Shown: positions 48,017 to 59,342, counted from the stretch's first letter. The stretch is 64,000 bases of DNA from Anaerobacillus isosaccharinicus (GCF_001866075.3 NZ_CP063356.1:2842164-2906163); one strand, 5' to 3'. A program made the numbers and translations. Notes: generated from the letters alone by a model not told the origin.

Positions 48017-48601
48017 ATGGCTGGTATTGTAATTCATAAAGGAAATGTAGCTGCACTTAATCGCGTAAATGTAGATACTGATCAAATTATTCCGAAACAA
48101 TTTTTAAAAAGAATTGAACGTACTGGATTTGGTCAATTTTTATTTTTCGATTGGCGCTTTAATTCAGATGGAACAGATAATTTAAATTTCGAGCTAAATC
48201 AACCTCATAATAATGAAGCAACTATTTTGGTTGCAAACCATAATTTCGGCTGTGGCTCGTCAAGAGAGCATGCGCCATGGGCACTACAAGATTATGGATT
48301 TCAAGTGATCATTGCGCCTAGCTTTGCAGATATTTTTTATAACAATTGTGTAAAAAATGGTATTTTAGCGATCAAGCTTAGCGAAGATGAAGTTGAACTA
48401 TTATTAGAAAAAGCTGATAAAGGTGTTTATGAGTTAATTGTTGATCTTAAACAACAAACGGTTAAAGATGATAAAGGATTTTCTGCAAGTTTCACGATCG
48501 ACCAGTATTGGAAAGAAATGTTGATGAATGGTTGGGATGAAGTTTCCTTAACATTAAATTATGAAACGGAAATCGCGAATTACGAAAAAGTAAACGCATA
48601 G
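48017..48601 (+). CDS. leuD: 3-Isopropylmalate dehydratase small subunit
   Basis: 194 residues from ATG 48017 behind AAAGGAG; a longer frame upstream is the shadow of leuC. NVDTDQIIPKQFLKRIERTGFG, NFGCGSSREHAPWAL and NNCVKNGILAI are family blocks. Last gene of the operon. Confidence 0.95.
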   Translation: MAGIVIHKGNVAALNRVNVDTDQIIPKQFLKRIERTGFGQFLFFDWRFNSDGTDNLNFELNQPHNNEATILVANHNFGCGSSREHAPWALQDYGFQVIIAPSFADIFYNNCVKNGILAIKLSEDEVELLLEKADKGVYELIVDLKQQTVKDDKGFSASFTIDQYWKEMLMNGWDEVSLTLNYETEIANYEKVNA

Positions 48602-48608
48602 TAGGGAG

Positions 48609-48640
48609 AGGGGCTGAGTCGTTTGAACAGCCCCTTTTGT
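48609..48640 (+). terminator. Terminator of ilv-leu operon
   Basis: AGGGGCTG / CAGCCCCT stem, 11-base loop, then TTTTGT. Confidence 0.8.
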
Positions 48641-48788
48641 ATTTAAAAATCCTATCTCTGTGGTACTTTGACAACCCAAAAGGCTAAAATAGAAAACACT
48701 CTTTCATGATAGTTGTGTTTCGTTGTATTTCAATTTTTATAGTGATACACTGATAAGAAACCAAGCTTAAGAGTGGAGCGATTGTTTC

Positions 48789-49808
48789 ATGAATGAGGAG
48801 CAGAAAAAACTACAAGAAAATGTCGTTTTATTTCCAGGGGTTGTGGAAAAGCTTGTGGGGAAAGGGATGGAAGCGTTAAAAGAAAAAAAGTTTTCAGATG
48901 CACTTTCCTTTTTTGAACAAGCACTAGAAATAGACCCAGACCACCCACAAGGAAGATTCGGTGTTGCTTTGAGCCTTATAGAACAAAGTAGATTGGATGA
49001 AGCCAAAGCCGTTACTGAGAAGATGCTTAAAGAGGATATCGGTAGCTACTATGACATTCTTCAAGTTCATATTTCTTTATTAGTTCAATTAGGACAATAT
49101 GATGATGTTGTGGCAATGCTAGAAGGAATTATGGGAGAAGAAAAATTACCAGCAAATTTAGCTGAATCATTCTATCATCTTTTGCATTTTAGTAGGCAAA
49201 TGGTAGACGATGGTCCACTTATTGATGTAACAGAAGAAATTCAAGTTCCTCCAGAAGATTTAGTACATATGTTAAACACAGGGGTACCTGAAAAGCAATG
49301 GTTAGCGATACAAATGCTTGGAAAATTGCCTGGTCAAGTTTTTTTTGAGGCAATTACACAATTTCTAAAAACCGAAGAGCATGACCCTGTCTTGAAAAGT
49401 ATGGTATTACAACTGCTTAAGGAAAAAAACATAGAAGAAAAAGTAGAAATACATAAGTTCGGTAAAATCATTATTAAGAATGTTTCAGACTTAGAAAATG
49501 TCTTTCATGAAAAATTCGGTAAAGATACGTTGGTACTTGTATCTGAACACCTTGAAAGTGAGAACCCTAGTTTATATGAAATGATTAGCCATGTTTGGTG
49601 GCATTATCTATTTGCACTTTACCCTATCTCACCTGAACCACTTAACACGAAACTTTGGGCTGCAGCGATACATAAAATAGGTGGAGAAATGACAGGAATG
49701 GATATAGATGAATTGCAAATTGCAAAGCAATATCATGTGGATTTAGAAGAAATGCTTCAATGTTCTTTGAAAATCATGGAAATAGAACAAGGAGCTTTTA
49801 AAGGATAG
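48789..49808 (+). CDS. ysoA: TPR-repeat protein (YsoA-like)
   Basis: 339-residue cytosolic protein with tetratricopeptide-like helices near 22-90 (ALKEKKFSDALSFFEQALEIDPDHPQGRFGVALSLIEQ). The C-terminal half is of unknown fold. It occupies the position of ysoA between leuD and tig. The Shine-Dalgarno sequence is GGAG nine bases before ATG. Function unknown; scaffold role inferred from TPR. Confidence 0.8.
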   Translation: MNEEQKKLQENVVLFPGVVEKLVGKGMEALKEKKFSDALSFFEQALEIDPDHPQGRFGVALSLIEQSRLDEAKAVTEKMLKEDIGSYYDILQVHISLLVQLGQYDDVVAMLEGIMGEEKLPANLAESFYHLLHFSRQMVDDGPLIDVTEEIQVPPEDLVHMLNTGVPEKQWLAIQMLGKLPGQVFFEAITQFLKTEEHDPVLKSMVLQLLKEKNIEEKVEIHKFGKIIIKNVSDLENVFHEKFGKDTLVLVSEHLESENPSLYEMISHVWWHYLFALYPISPEPLNTKLWAAAIHKIGGEMTGMDIDELQIAKQYHVDLEEMLQCSLKIMEIEQGAFKG

Positions 49809-49889
49809 TCTAAAGTGTAGAGTTTAGAGTTATTTAAGTATTGCTTCTTGGCAATTGCTAAACACTTTACCTTTTACACTCTAAACTAA
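49809..49889. repeat. Inverted repeat, ysoA-tig gap
   Basis: Left arm TAAAGTGTAGAGTTTAGAG, right arm TTTTACACTCTAAACTAA, centre TTGCTTCTTGGCAATTGC. A sub-type with GTAGAGTTTAG units. Confidence 0.7.
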
Positions 49890-49899
49890 ATTCTGACAG

Positions 49900-49927
49900 T
49901 TGAAATGATAATGCGGTATGTTATAAT
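49900..49927 (+). promoter_or_regulatory. Promoter of tig
   Basis: TTGAAA (49900-49905), 16-bp spacer, TATAAT (49922-49927) with extended TGT. It is followed by a roughly 180-base leader with no gene. Confidence 0.7.
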
Positions 49928-50116
49928 AGAATGGTTGTAAAAGGTGGAATATCATATATATTTTTGTGCTTTATGGAAATTTGACATTAAAGACTTGTTA
50001 AACAAATTAAAGTACGGGAGAATTTGGGCTTTCACTATTAATAGGGACAAGCGCTAAGTTTTCTAGGACAAAACAACAAATACTTAATGAATGAAAATGT
50101 TGGAGGGAAAGAATAA

Positions 50117-51412
50117 ATGACAGCAAAATGGGAAAAGTTAGAAGGTAACCAAGGCGTACTTACAATTGAAGTTGAAGCCGCACAAGTTGATGAAGCATTA
50201 AACCAAGCTTTCAAAAAAGTAGTAGGAAAAGTTAATGTACCTGGATTCCGTAAAGGGAAAATTCCGCGTGCAATGTTCGAACAACGCTTTGGTGTTGAAT
50301 CTTTGTATCAAGATGCATTAGACATCTTATTACCAACTGCATATGCAGCTGCAATTACAGAAACTAAAATTGAGCCTGTAGATCGTCCTGATATTGACGT
50401 TGAGCAAATGGGAAAAGGGCAAAATTTAATTGTTAAAGCTACAGTAACTGTAAAACCAGAAGTACAACTTGGTGATTATAAAGGTTTAGAAGTTGAAGAA
50501 ATGGAAACAACTGTAACAGACGAAGATGTTGAATTAGAGTTAAAACGTCTTCAAGAAAAGCATGCTGAATTAACTGTTGTTGAAGAAGGAACAGTTGAGA
50601 ATGGCGATACAGTAGTTATCGACTTCGAAGGATTCGTTGATGGTGTTGCTTTTGAAGGTGGAAAAGGTGAAAACTATTCATTAGAAATCGGATCAGGTTC
50701 TTTCATCCCTGGATTTGAAGAGCAATTGATCGGTGTGAAATCTGGAGAAATGAAGGATGTTGAAGTTAGTTTCCCAGAAGAGTATCATGCTCCTGACCTT
50801 GCAGGTAAACCAGCTGTATTCAAAGTAACAGCTCATGATATTAAACGTAAGCAACTTCCTGAGTTAGATGATGAGTTTGCAAAAGATGTGAACGAAGAAG
50901 TTGAAACTTTAGAAGCTTTAAAAGCTGATATTAAAGAAAAAATGATCCAAGACAAAACAACTGAAGCTGACCACAATAAGCGTGATACTTTAGTTGAAAA
51001 AGCTGCTGAAAATGCTACAATTGACCTTCCTGAATCAATGATCGCTACAGAAGTTGATCGCATGATGGAAGAATTTGGCCAACGTCTTCAATCACAGGGC
51101 TTAAGCCTTGAAATGTATTACCAATTTTCTGGTGGAGACGAAAATGGTATGCGTGAGCAATTTAAAGGAGATGCTGAAAAGAGAGTTCGTATTAACCTAA
51201 CTCTTGAAGCTATTGCAGAAGTTGAAAATCTTGAAGTTTCTGAAGAAGAAGTTAATGCAGAACTTGAGAAGATGGCAGAACTTTATAAGCGTTCTGTAGA
51301 CGAGCTAAAACAAATTTTAGCAATGCAAGGCGGCATCGATGCTTTAAAAGGTGACTTAAAAGTACGTAAAGCAGTAGATTTCCTTGTTGAAAATAGCAAA
51401 GTAGTTGCTTAA
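50117..51412 (+). CDS. tig: Trigger factor
   Basis: Ribosome-bound chaperone and prolyl isomerase. 431 residues. Ribosome-binding signature [17 protein letters not shown] near 44-60, FKBP-type PPIase domain about 160-245 ([30 protein letters not shown]), C-terminal helical arms. ATG behind GGAGGG. Confidence 0.96.
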   Translation: MTAKWEKLEGNQGVLTIEVEAAQVDEALNQAFKKVVGKVNVPGFRKGKIPRAMFEQRFGVESLYQDALDILLPTAYAAAITETKIEPVDRPDIDVEQMGKGQNLIVKATVTVKPEVQLGDYKGLEVEEMETTVTDEDVELELKRLQEKHAELTVVEEGTVENGDTVVIDFEGFVDGVAFEGGKGENYSLEIGSGSFIPGFEEQLIGVKSGEMKDVEVSFPEEYHAPDLAGKPAVFKVTAHDIKRKQLPELDDEFAKDVNEEVETLEALKADIKEKMIQDKTTEADHNKRDTLVEKAAENATIDLPESMIATEVDRMMEEFGQRLQSQGLSLEMYYQFSGGDENGMREQFKGDAEKRVRINLTLEAIAEVENLEVSEEEVNAELEKMAELYKRSVDELKQILAMQGGIDALKGDLKVRKAVDFLVENSKVVA

Positions 51413-51435
51413 TTAGAAAATTTAGTAACGCCTTG

Positions 51436-51487
51436 CTTAGCACCGATAAGCTATTTTTCTGACAGGTTAACTGACCTCGGGGCTAAG
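51436..51487 (+). other. Foldable sequence after tig
   Basis: CTTAGCACC (51436-51444) pairs with GGGGCTAAG (51479-51487) apart from one mismatch; smaller helices can form inside (for example AGGT/ACCT). No T-tract. Possible 3'-end structure of the tig message. Confidence 0.3.
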
Positions 51488-51545
51488 TACTTGAGTGGAC
51501 GATTTCTAATTATAGAAAACTTATACTTTTTTATCTTTTAAATAA

Positions 51546-51578
51546 AAACAAGGCGCGATATTATCGTGCCTTGTTTTA
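51546..51578 (+). terminator. Terminator after tig
   Basis: AAACAAGGCGCGATA / TATCGTGCCTTGTTTT. Confidence 0.85.
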
Positions 51579-51875
51579 TACTAAAAAGATTGTAAAATTT
51601 TGGCGTGTAACTACTATATAAGTTTTTGCTATACATATTAGAGCTAGGGGAAAACTTCTGTATAAAAAGAGGGAAAAAGGAGGTAATAGTTGAACTAAGT
51701 ACATATACTTTTTTTATATCATTTTGTGATGGAGTATTTTCCTTTGTTAAACAGTAAAAATATAAAATGAAAAAAATCATGTTTTGGTTTTAAAAGTAAG
51801 TAATAAACATAAGTTTAGAAATACATATTTGTCCTAAACTACAGGTGCTTCTATTAACGCTTTTTGCATAAGATA

Positions 51876-51884
51876 TGTTAAAAT
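51876..51884 (+). promoter_or_regulatory. Possible extended -10 promoter of clpX
   Basis: TGTTAAAAT (TG-N-TAAAAT), 180 bp before clpX. The rest of the 51579-52061 gap is very AT-rich; I see no gene, CtsR or CIRCE site in it. Confidence 0.4.
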
Positions 51885-52061
51885 TCAATACATAGAAAAA
51901 AATTAACGACCAATTTTAGTAAACATATTTTTATACTTTAGCTATTATCCTTGGATAATTGATTAAAGTACGAGAAAAGCTTAGGCTTAAAAATAATGGA
52001 GCAAGCCAAGTTCTTCGAAAATTGTGAAGATATAGAACTAACTTTGAGGGGTGAAATTATT

Positions 52062-53330
52062 ATGTTTAAATTTAATGATGAAAAGGGTCAGCTAAAGTGT
52101 TCTTTTTGTGGAAAAACTCAAGATCAAGTGAGAAAACTTGTCGCCGGGCCAGGCGTCTATATATGTGATGAGTGTATCGAATTATGTACTGAGATTGTTG
52201 AAGAAGAACTAGGGACAGAAGAAGAAGTTGATTTTCAAGATGTTCCAAAACCTAAAGAAATAAGAGAGATTTTAGATGATTATGTAATCGGCCAAGAGCA
52301 AGCGAAGAAAACGTTATCTGTAGCCGTTTATAATCATTATAAGCGTATCAACTCAGGCCAAAAAGGTGATGATGTTGAGCTTTCAAAAAGTAATATTTGT
52401 ATGATTGGGCCTACAGGAAGTGGTAAAACACTTTTAGCTCAAACAATGGCTCGAATTTTAAATGTACCGTTTGCGATTGCTGATGCTACAAGCTTGACTG
52501 AAGCCGGTTATGTTGGTGAAGACGTTGAGAATATTCTTTTAAAACTAATCCAAGCTGCTGATTATGATGTTGAAAAAGCTGAAAAGGGCATTATTTATAT
52601 CGATGAAATCGATAAAGTTGCTCGTAAATCAGAAAATCCTTCGATCACTCGTGACGTTTCTGGTGAAGGTGTTCAACAAGCTTTACTTAAAATTCTTGAA
52701 GGTACTACAGCGAGTGTGCCTCCTCAAGGGGGAAGAAAGCATCCGCACCAAGAATTTATTCAAATTGATACAACAAACATCCTCTTTATTTGTGGAGGGG
52801 CATTCGATGGTATCGAGTCAATTATTAAACGCCGTCTAGGAAAAAAAGTAATTGGTTTTGGTTCAGAAGGAAAACAAGAAGACTTAAAGCCAGGCGAATA
52901 CTTAGCAAAGGTATTACCAGAAGATTTACTACGCTTTGGTCTTATTCCGGAGTTCATCGGACGTCTTCCAGTTATCTCGAGCTTAGAGCCGCTTGATGAG
53001 TCAGCATTAATTGAGATTTTGACTAAGCCAAAAAATGCGTTGGTCAAACAATACGAAAAGCTTTTAGAGCTTGATGATGTTGAGTTAACCTTTACAGAAG
53101 ACTCATTAGTAGAGGTGGCTAAACAAGCCATCGAACGTAAAACTGGTGCTCGTGGATTGCGTTCAATCATTGAAGGTATTATGTTGGACGTTATGTTTGA
53201 ATTACCTTCACGTGATGATATTGCTAAATGTAAAATAACTCCTGAAGTAGTAACAGAAAAGGCTTCACCTATACTAGAAACGAAAGACGGCCAAGTTGTT
53301 CAACAACCAGTGCCAAAAGAGAGTGCTTAA
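52062..53330 (+). CDS. clpX: ATP-dependent Clp protease ATP-binding subunit ClpX
   Basis: AAA+ unfoldase feeding ClpP. 422 residues from ATG 52062 ([20 protein letters not shown]), eight bases after GAGGGGTG; the 22 upstream in-frame residues are not family-like. N-terminal zinc finger with Cys13, Cys16, Cys35, Cys38; Walker [13 protein letters not shown]; Walker [11 protein letters not shown]; pore GYVG; sensor-2 GARGLRSI. Confidence 0.96.
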   Translation: MFKFNDEKGQLKCSFCGKTQDQVRKLVAGPGVYICDECIELCTEIVEEELGTEEEVDFQDVPKPKEIREILDDYVIGQEQAKKTLSVAVYNHYKRINSGQKGDDVELSKSNICMIGPTGSGKTLLAQTMARILNVPFAIADATSLTEAGYVGEDVENILLKLIQAADYDVEKAEKGIIYIDEIDKVARKSENPSITRDVSGEGVQQALLKILEGTTASVPPQGGRKHPHQEFIQIDTTNILFICGGAFDGIESIIKRRLGKKVIGFGSEGKQEDLKPGEYLAKVLPEDLLRFGLIPEFIGRLPVISSLEPLDESALIEILTKPKNALVKQYEKLLELDDVELTFTEDSLVEVAKQAIERKTGARGLRSIIEGIMLDVMFELPSRDDIAKCKITPEVVTEKASPILETKDGQVVQQPVPKESA

Positions 53331-53336
53331 ATAAAG

Positions 53337-53372
53337 TGAGCTAGCGATCTAAAGTCGCTAGCTCATTTTTTT
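53337..53372 (+). terminator. Terminator after clpX
   Basis: TGAGCTAGCGA / TCGCTAGCTCA, loop TCTAAAG or shorter, then seven T. Confidence 0.9.
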
Positions 53373-53461
53373 GGCTACAGAATACTACTCGAAAACTCTC
53401 TATTTTCACTTAATAACAATTATTCCCTTCTCACATTTTGAAGATTACTCCATTCATTACC

Positions 53462-53471
53462 GGAGATACTA
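53462..53471 (+). promoter_or_regulatory. Possible SigF -10 element for lonB
   Basis: GGAGATACTA fits the SigF -10 pattern GGNNANANTR; the -35 (GATTA, 14 bases upstream) is weak. B. subtilis lonB is expressed in the forespore under SigF. Confidence 0.35.
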
Positions 53472-53509
53472 AAAGGCATAGATCTTGAAAATATGTAGGA
53501 GGTTACTTC

Positions 53510-55192
53510 ATGAATTGGACAGGAATTGCATTGTTAATCCAACTATTTTTTGGGATAATCATTGGTCTTTATTTTTGGAATCTGTTAAAGGGCCAAAGAA
53601 CACAACGGGTTTCAGTCGATAAAGAATCAAAGAAAGAGTTAGAGCAGTTAAGAAGAATGAGGGCAATTAAGTTAAGTGAACCTCTCTCTGAAAAAGTCCG
53701 TCCCACAAATTTTGATGAAATCGTTGGGCAAGAAGATGGTATTCGTTCATTAAAGGCAGCTTTATGTGGACCGAATCCACAGCACATCATTATTTATGGC
53801 CCCCCTGGTGTTGGTAAAACAGCAGCAGCTAGGTTAGTTTTAGAAGAAGCCAAGAAAAACTCATCTTCCCCATTTCGATCTTCTAGCGTTTTTATCGAAT
53901 TAGATGGTACAACTGCTCGTTTTGATGAGAGAGGAATTGCTGACCCGTTAATTGGTTCGGTTCACGATCCAATTTATCAAGGGGCAGGAGCTATGGGGCA
54001 AGCGGGTATTCCTCAACCAAAACCAGGAGCAGTAACAAAGGCACATGGCGGCGTATTGTTTATTGATGAAATAGGTGAGCTTCACCCAATTCAATTTAAC
54101 AAGTTATTAAAAGTACTTGAAGATCGCAAAGTATTTTTAGAAAGTGCTTACTATAGTGAAGAAAATACACAAATTCCACACCATATTCATGACATTTTTA
54201 AAAATGGTTTACCAGCAGACTTTCGATTAATTGGAGCAACAACTAGAACACCAGCTGAAATTCCACCTGCGATTCGTTCTCGTTGCTTAGAAGTTTATTT
54301 CAGGGCATTAAAACCAGCTGAGATTATTAAAGTCGCTAAAAAAGCTGTTGAAAAAATTAATTTTGAAATTGAAGAAGGGGTGCTTGAACTTATTTCTAGA
54401 TACGCGACGAATGGTCGTGAAGCAGTAAACATTGTTCAAATATCCTCAGGTGTAGCTACATCAGAGAATAGAGAGCTAATTAAGGTTTCTGATGTAGAAT
54501 GGGTCATCCACTCAAGCCAACGCTCACCTCGTCCTGAAAAGAACATTCATAATCAACCACAAGTTGGTTTAGTAAATGGCCTTGCTGTATATGGACCGAA
54601 CTTAGGAGCAATTATCGAAATTGAAGTTACTGCCTATGAAAACAAGGGTAAAGGTAGTATAAACATTACAGGGATAGCTGAAGAAGAAAGTACAGGAAAT
54701 CAAAGTCGTTCTATTAAAAGAAAAAGTATGGCTAAAGGCTCTGTTGAGAACGTAGTCACAGTTCTGAAACAAATGGGCGTTCCAACTGAAGACTTTGATA
54801 TTCATGTAAACTTCCCAGGGGGGACACCTATTGACGGTCCTTCAGCCGGTATATCAATGGCAACAGCTATTTATTCAGCGATCCACGATATAAAAGTAGA
54901 TAATTCATTAGCAATGACAGGGGAATTAAGTATTCATGGTTCAGTAAAACCAATTGGTGGTGTTGTTGCTAAGGTAGAAGCAGCAAAACAAGCGGGTGCG
55001 AAACGAGTAATCATCCCAAAAGAAAATTATCAATCGATTTTTGAAGGGGAAACAGATATTGAGGTAATTGCGGTACGAACTCTTCAAGAAGTATTTGATC
55101 TATCTTATGTTTATGAAGAAACAGTGACAGAAGAGGAAGTCATCCCAGCAAGTGCCTTAGGCGGCATCATCAACGAACCAACACCAATTTAA
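53510..55192 (+). CDS. lonB: Forespore Lon-like protease LonB
   Basis: 560-residue membrane-anchored ATP-dependent serine protease. N-terminal helix (about 4-24), then an AAA+ domain with Walker A GPPGVGKT and Walker B GGVLFIDEIGEL, and a C-terminal Lon protease domain with the catalytic Ser in GTPIDGPSAGISMATA and Lys in IGGVVAKVEAAKQAG. ATG behind AGGAGG. It is immediately upstream of lonA, as in B. subtilis. Confidence 0.93.
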   Translation: MNWTGIALLIQLFFGIIIGLYFWNLLKGQRTQRVSVDKESKKELEQLRRMRAIKLSEPLSEKVRPTNFDEIVGQEDGIRSLKAALCGPNPQHIIIYGPPGVGKTAAARLVLEEAKKNSSSPFRSSSVFIELDGTTARFDERGIADPLIGSVHDPIYQGAGAMGQAGIPQPKPGAVTKAHGGVLFIDEIGELHPIQFNKLLKVLEDRKVFLESAYYSEENTQIPHHIHDIFKNGLPADFRLIGATTRTPAEIPPAIRSRCLEVYFRALKPAEIIKVAKKAVEKINFEIEEGVLELISRYATNGREAVNIVQISSGVATSENRELIKVSDVEWVIHSSQRSPRPEKNIHNQPQVGLVNGLAVYGPNLGAIIEIEVTAYENKGKGSINITGIAEEESTGNQSRSIKRKSMAKGSVENVVTVLKQMGVPTEDFDIHVNFPGGTPIDGPSAGISMATAIYSAIHDIKVDNSLAMTGELSIHGSVKPIGGVVAKVEAAKQAGAKRVIIPKENYQSIFEGETDIEVIAVRTLQEVFDLSYVYEETVTEEEVIPASALGGIINEPTPI

Positions 55193-55198
55193 TAAATG

Positions 55199-55226
55199 AA
55201 AAAGGGACTATTATGGTCCCTTTTCT
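55199..55226 (+). terminator. Terminator after lonB
   Basis: AAAAGGGACTA / TGGTCCCTTTT, then CTT. It separates lonB from lonA. Confidence 0.8.
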
Positions 55227-55312
55227 TAAATCGGCTAAAATTAAAACCTTCGCTTCTGTAAGAAATTGCGGAGTGCCGAGTTATTCTAGTCTTTTGATTA
55301 AATTAGTTATAT

Positions 55313-55341
55313 TAGACAAAGATGGTACGATAGGATAAAAT
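55313..55341 (+). promoter_or_regulatory. Promoter of lonA
   Basis: TAGACA (55313-55318), 17-bp spacer, TAAAAT (55336-55341). About 180 bases of leader follow; no other gene in the gap. Confidence 0.55.
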
Positions 55342-55523
55342 TGTACAATATTAACGTTATTACATTTCTAATACTTCATTCGATTAAACAATGACAACAA
55401 AGAAAAAACATAGATAGGGCTTTATATTTTATTTTAGGAAACGAATTATAGGAAAAACTAACAGTAATAGTTAAGTTAAAGATAACGTCTTTAAAAAGGG
55501 ATGTTATATGGAGGTGTATACAT

Positions 55524-57845
55524 ATGGAGAAAGAGACAATTGTAATCCCGCTTTTACCATTAAGAGGTATTCTTGTTTATCCAACAATGGTATTGCATTT
55601 AGATGTTGGACGTAATAAGTCTGTTCAAGCTTTAGAGCATGTTATGGTAAATGACCATAATATATTACTTGCTACACAACGAGAAATTGCAATAGATGAG
55701 CCAACAGAGAATGAGATTTATACCATTGGGACGCTAGCAAAAGTAAAACAAATGTTAAAGCTCCCAAATGGGACTATTCGCGTTTTAGTTGAAGGGTTAC
55801 AACGAGCGAGAGTAGAAAACTTCATCGAAAACGAAGAATTTTTTGAAGTAGAAATCACATTGATTGATGATGAAACTACTGGAGATGCTGAAGAACAAGC
55901 GTTAATGAGAAATGTATTACTTCAATTCGATCAATACATTAAGCTTTCAAAGAAAATATCTGCCGAGACATTAGCGTCTGTAGCTGATATTATTGAACCA
56001 GGCCGTTTAGCCGATGTCGTAGCTTCTCATCTACCATTAAAAATTGTCCAAAAACAAGAAATTTTAGAGACAATTTCGGTTAAGGATCGTTTAGGAAAAA
56101 TCATTGAGACGTTAAATAACGAAAAAGAAGTATTAGGTCTCGAAAAGAAAATTGGCCAACGTGTCAAAAAATCAATGGAGCGTACGCAAAAGGAATACTA
56201 CTTACGCGAGCAAATGAAAGCCATCCAAAAAGAGCTTGGCGATAAGGAAGGCAAAGAAGGTGAAATTGAGTCTTTTAAAGAGCGAATTGAACAAGCTCAA
56301 ATGCCAGAAGCTATTGAAGAAAAGGCTTTAAAAGAACTTGACCGTTATGAAAAGATGCCAGCTACCTCTGCTGAGAGTTCGGTTATTCGTAACTATTTAG
56401 AATGGTTGATTAATCTTCCATGGTATAAAGAAACAAAAGATGTTTTAGACATTAACCGCACAGAAACCATTTTAAATGAAGATCATTATGGTCTTGAAAA
56501 AGTAAAGGAACGTGTCCTTGAATATTTAGCAGTGCAACAATTAACAAAACAATTAAAAGGCCCAATCCTTTGCTTAGCAGGGCCTCCAGGAGTGGGGAAA
56601 ACGTCATTAGCTAGATCCATTGCCCGTTCTTTAGATCGTAACTTCGTTCGTATTTCTTTAGGTGGTGTTCGCGATGAAGCGGAAATTCGTGGTCACCGTC
56701 GTACGTATGTCGGAGCAATGCCAGGACGTGTAATTCAAGGAATGAAAAAAGCTGGCACGATTAATCCAGTATTTCTACTGGACGAAATTGATAAAATGGC
56801 GAATGACTTCCGCGGTGATCCATCATCTGCGCTGTTAGAAGTCTTAGATCCTGAACAAAACAATACGTTTAGTGATCACTTTATCGAAGAAGCTTATGAT
56901 TTATCCAAGGTTATGTTTATTACTACGGCTAATAATATCGGGACGATTCCTGGACCATTATTAGATCGTATGGAGATCATTCATATTCCAGGATATACAG
57001 AGGTTGAAAAGCTCCATATCTCTAAGGATTATTTACTGCCTAAGCAGATTAGGGATCATGGCCTTGATAAAGGAAAACTTCAGGTTAAAGATGATGCGAT
57101 GATTAAAGTTATTCGATATTATACAAGAGAAGCCGGTGTACGTAGTTTAGAGCGCCAGATGGCTACTCTTTGTCGTAAAGCAGCGAAAATCATTGTATCA
57201 AATGAGAAGAAGCGTGTAATTGTTACGCCAAACACTGTTGAACAAATGTTAGGCAAACCAAAAGTTCGTTATGGAATTGCTGAAGAAGAAGATCAAGTTG
57301 GTGCTGCAACTGGACTTGCGTATACAACAGCAGGTGGTGATACACTTTCAATTGAAGTGTCGCTAGCTCCTGGTAAAGGAAAACTTACGTTAACTGGTAA
57401 GCTTGGTGATGTCATGAAAGAATCAGCACAAGCAGCATTTTCTTATATTCGTTCAAGGTCAGCTGAACTAAATATTGATCCAACGTTTAATGAGACAAAT
57501 GATATTCATATTCACGTTCCAGAGGGTGCTACCCCAAAAGATGGGCCATCGGCAGGGATTACCATGGCAACAGCCTTAATTTCCGCTTTAACTGGCCGTG
57601 CAGTTCGTAAAGAAGTAGGAATGACAGGAGAAATTACTTTACGAGGTCGGGTTTTACCGATTGGTGGCTTAAAAGAAAAATCAATGAGCGCCCATCGAGC
57701 AGGCTTAAAAATCATTATTCTTCCAAAAGACAATGAGAAGGATATTGACGATATACCAGAAAGTGTTCGTAAAGATTTAACGTTTATACCAGTTTCACAT
57801 TTAGATGAAGTATTGAAACATGCTTTAGTAGGAGAGAAGAAATGA
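55524..57845 (+). CDS. lonA: Lon protease (LonA)
   Basis: Soluble ATP-dependent protease, 773 residues. N-terminal LAN substrate domain ([23 protein letters not shown]), AAA+ with Walker [14 protein letters not shown] and [11 protein letters not shown]-terminal protease with Ser in [19 protein letters not shown] and Lys in [18 protein letters not shown] behind ATGGAGGTG. Overlaps engB by four bases. Confidence 0.96.
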   Translation: MEKETIVIPLLPLRGILVYPTMVLHLDVGRNKSVQALEHVMVNDHNILLATQREIAIDEPTENEIYTIGTLAKVKQMLKLPNGTIRVLVEGLQRARVENFIENEEFFEVEITLIDDETTGDAEEQALMRNVLLQFDQYIKLSKKISAETLASVADIIEPGRLADVVASHLPLKIVQKQEILETISVKDRLGKIIETLNNEKEVLGLEKKIGQRVKKSMERTQKEYYLREQMKAIQKELGDKEGKEGEIESFKERIEQAQMPEAIEEKALKELDRYEKMPATSAESSVIRNYLEWLINLPWYKETKDVLDINRTETILNEDHYGLEKVKERVLEYLAVQQLTKQLKGPILCLAGPPGVGKTSLARSIARSLDRNFVRISLGGVRDEAEIRGHRRTYVGAMPGRVIQGMKKAGTINPVFLLDEIDKMANDFRGDPSSALLEVLDPEQNNTFSDHFIEEAYDLSKVMFITTANNIGTIPGPLLDRMEIIHIPGYTEVEKLHISKDYLLPKQIRDHGLDKGKLQVKDDAMIKVIRYYTREAGVRSLERQMATLCRKAAKIIVSNEKKRVIVTPNTVEQMLGKPKVRYGIAEEEDQVGAATGLAYTTAGGDTLSIEVSLAPGKGKLTLTGKLGDVMKESAQAAFSYIRSRSAELNIDPTFNETNDIHIHVPEGATPKDGPSAGITMATALISALTGRAVRKEVGMTGEITLRGRVLPIGGLKEKSMSAHRAGLKIIILPKDNEKDIDDIPESVRKDLTFIPVSHLDEVLKHALVGEKK

Positions 57846-58492
57846 AAGTAACACAATCAGATATAGTAATAAGTGCAGTAAAACCGGAGCAATATCCAAA
57901 TACAAGATTTCCAGAGGTTGCCCTTGCTGGCCGTTCTAATGTAGGTAAATCATCGTTTATTAACAAGATGATTAATCGTAAAAATTTAGCAAGAACCTCA
58001 TCAAAACCAGGTAAGACCCAAACGTTAAATTTTTATGTAATAAATGAAATGATGTATTTCGTTGACGTCCCGGGTTATGGATTTGCCAAAGTTCCTAAGA
58101 GTGAAAGAGACGCTTGGGGCAGAATGATTGAAACATACGTTACAACACGAGATACATTAAAAGCGATTATTTTACTCGTAGATATTCGCCATGATCCTTC
58201 AAAGGATGATATTGCAATGTATGAGTGGTTAAAACACATGGGTAAACCAGTAATTATCATTGCAACAAAGGCTGATAAAATTCCAAAAGGAAAATGGCCA
58301 AAGCATGAAAAAGTAATTAAAGAAAAGTTAAACAAAGATCCAAACGATCCAATTGTTATTTTTTCATCTGAAACAGCTATGGGAAAAGAAAAAGCGTGGA
58401 GTACAATTGAATCGTACTTATTTCGAAAAGATGAAATTAAAGAAGAAATCAATGAAGAAATCAAAGAAGAACCTAAAGATGAAGATCTTTAG
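57842..58492 (+). CDS. engB: Ribosome-assembly GTPase EngB (YsxC)
   Basis: TRAFAC GTPase needed for 50S assembly. 216 residues. G1 [11 protein letters not shown]2 region [13 protein letters not shown]3 [10 protein letters not shown]4 [12 protein letters not shown]5 SSETAMG. It ends in a short acidic/lysine tail (about 197-216). The tail codons form the 5' arm of the terminator. Confidence 0.95.
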   Translation: MKVTQSDIVISAVKPEQYPNTRFPEVALAGRSNVGKSSFINKMINRKNLARTSSKPGKTQTLNFYVINEMMYFVDVPGYGFAKVPKSERDAWGRMIETYVTTRDTLKAIILLVDIRHDPSKDDIAMYEWLKHMGKPVIIIATKADKIPKGKWPKHEKVIKEKLNKDPNDPIVIFSSETAMGKEKAWSTIESYLFRKDEIKEEINEEIKEEPKDEDL

Positions 58493-58502
58493 GTTCTTTT
58501 TC
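58465..58502. terminator. Terminator formed by the end of engB
   Basis: AAAGAACCTAAAGAT / ATCTTTAGGTTCTTT around GAAG. The 5' arm and loop are coding for engB (KEEPKDEDL). Symmetric, so it also serves the convergent lipoprotein gene. Confidence 0.85.
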
Positions 58503-59342
58503 TTAGTTTTCATAAAGAGTAATCGTTATCACATTAGAGTTTTCCTTGTAGGCTTCAAAAGCGATTGTATATTCTCCTATTTCATATAAATAGATAATCG
58601 TATCATCTAATTCGGAATATTGAATTGAGGTAGGTTCGCCAAGTTCTTTTTGTACGTCTTGTAACTCAGTTTTAATTCGATTACCCGGCATTTCGATAGC
58701 AACCACACGGTTATCTTCTCCAATAAGAAAAGCAATATCGTTGTAAAAATAATAAATAGCTCCATAATACCAATCCGTAACGGTAGGAGGACCAAGACTT
58801 GCTTCAACCTCATGACTACTCATTCCGATTGTAATTGGTGAACTAGGCATTTGACCTAAATGACCAACTTCTAAAAAATTTTCACTTAACTGTAAATCAT
58901 GATAACTTAGATAAAATGAATCAATGTCTTCCCATAAATTCAAGTAAAAATGTCCTGCCTCTAGTCCATGTTTCATATGAACATCATTAAAGGCAGTATG
59001 ATCAATGATTTCAATTGATCCATTTTCTTTTACCCACGTATAAAAATTGATACATATTTGATTCTCTATTACTTCCTCAAATACCCCTTGAAAAACACCA
59101 TTCTTGATCTCTTTAACTTTTTTTAGGCTTTCTAGTCTTGAATAGATTGGTTCTACTTGGGTTTCTAAACTGTAATCTACTGGTGGAATGTCGTTCAATT
59201 CTTCGGCACTAATAAGCGTTACCTCAGTATGGAGGGTTTCAATCGCTTCCTCATTCATAATCTTTTGTTCATGACCGTTAGTCTCAGTGACACCACATCC
59301 AATTAAAAATAATAAGAAAAAGTACGTGACTAATCGTTTCAT
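58503..59342 (-). CDS. Putative lipoprotein with two C-terminal homologous segments
   Basis: 279 residues; signal peptide and lipobox FLIGC with Cys16. The C-terminal 115 residues look like two related units, ITIGMSSHEVEASLGPPTV..YYFYNDIAFLI and IKTELQDVQKELGEPTSI..IYLYEIGEYTIAF, resembling the DUF4309/SmpA-type beta fold. Residues 60-160 are unrecognised. Surface-exposed, function unknown. Confidence 0.75.
   Translation of the reverse strand: MKRLVTYFFLLFLIGCGVTETNGHEQKIMNEEAIETLHTEVTLISAEELNDIPPVDYSLETQVEPIYSRLESLKKVKEIKNGVFQGVFEEVIENQICINFYTWVKENGSIEIIDHTAFNDVHMKHGLEAGHFYLNLWEDIDSFYLSYHDLQLSENFLEVGHLGQMPSSPITIGMSSHEVEASLGPPTVTDWYYGAIYYFYNDIAFLIGEDNRVVAIEMPGNRIKTELQDVQKELGEPTSIQYSELDDTIIYLYEIGEYTIAFEAYKENSNVITITLYEN

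Noticed and set aside
51580-52061. CtsR, CIRCE or small gene in the tig-clpX gap
   Set aside because: No matching operator was seen; a Shine-Dalgarno-like AAAAAGGAGG near 51676 is followed by TTG and then an immediate stop.
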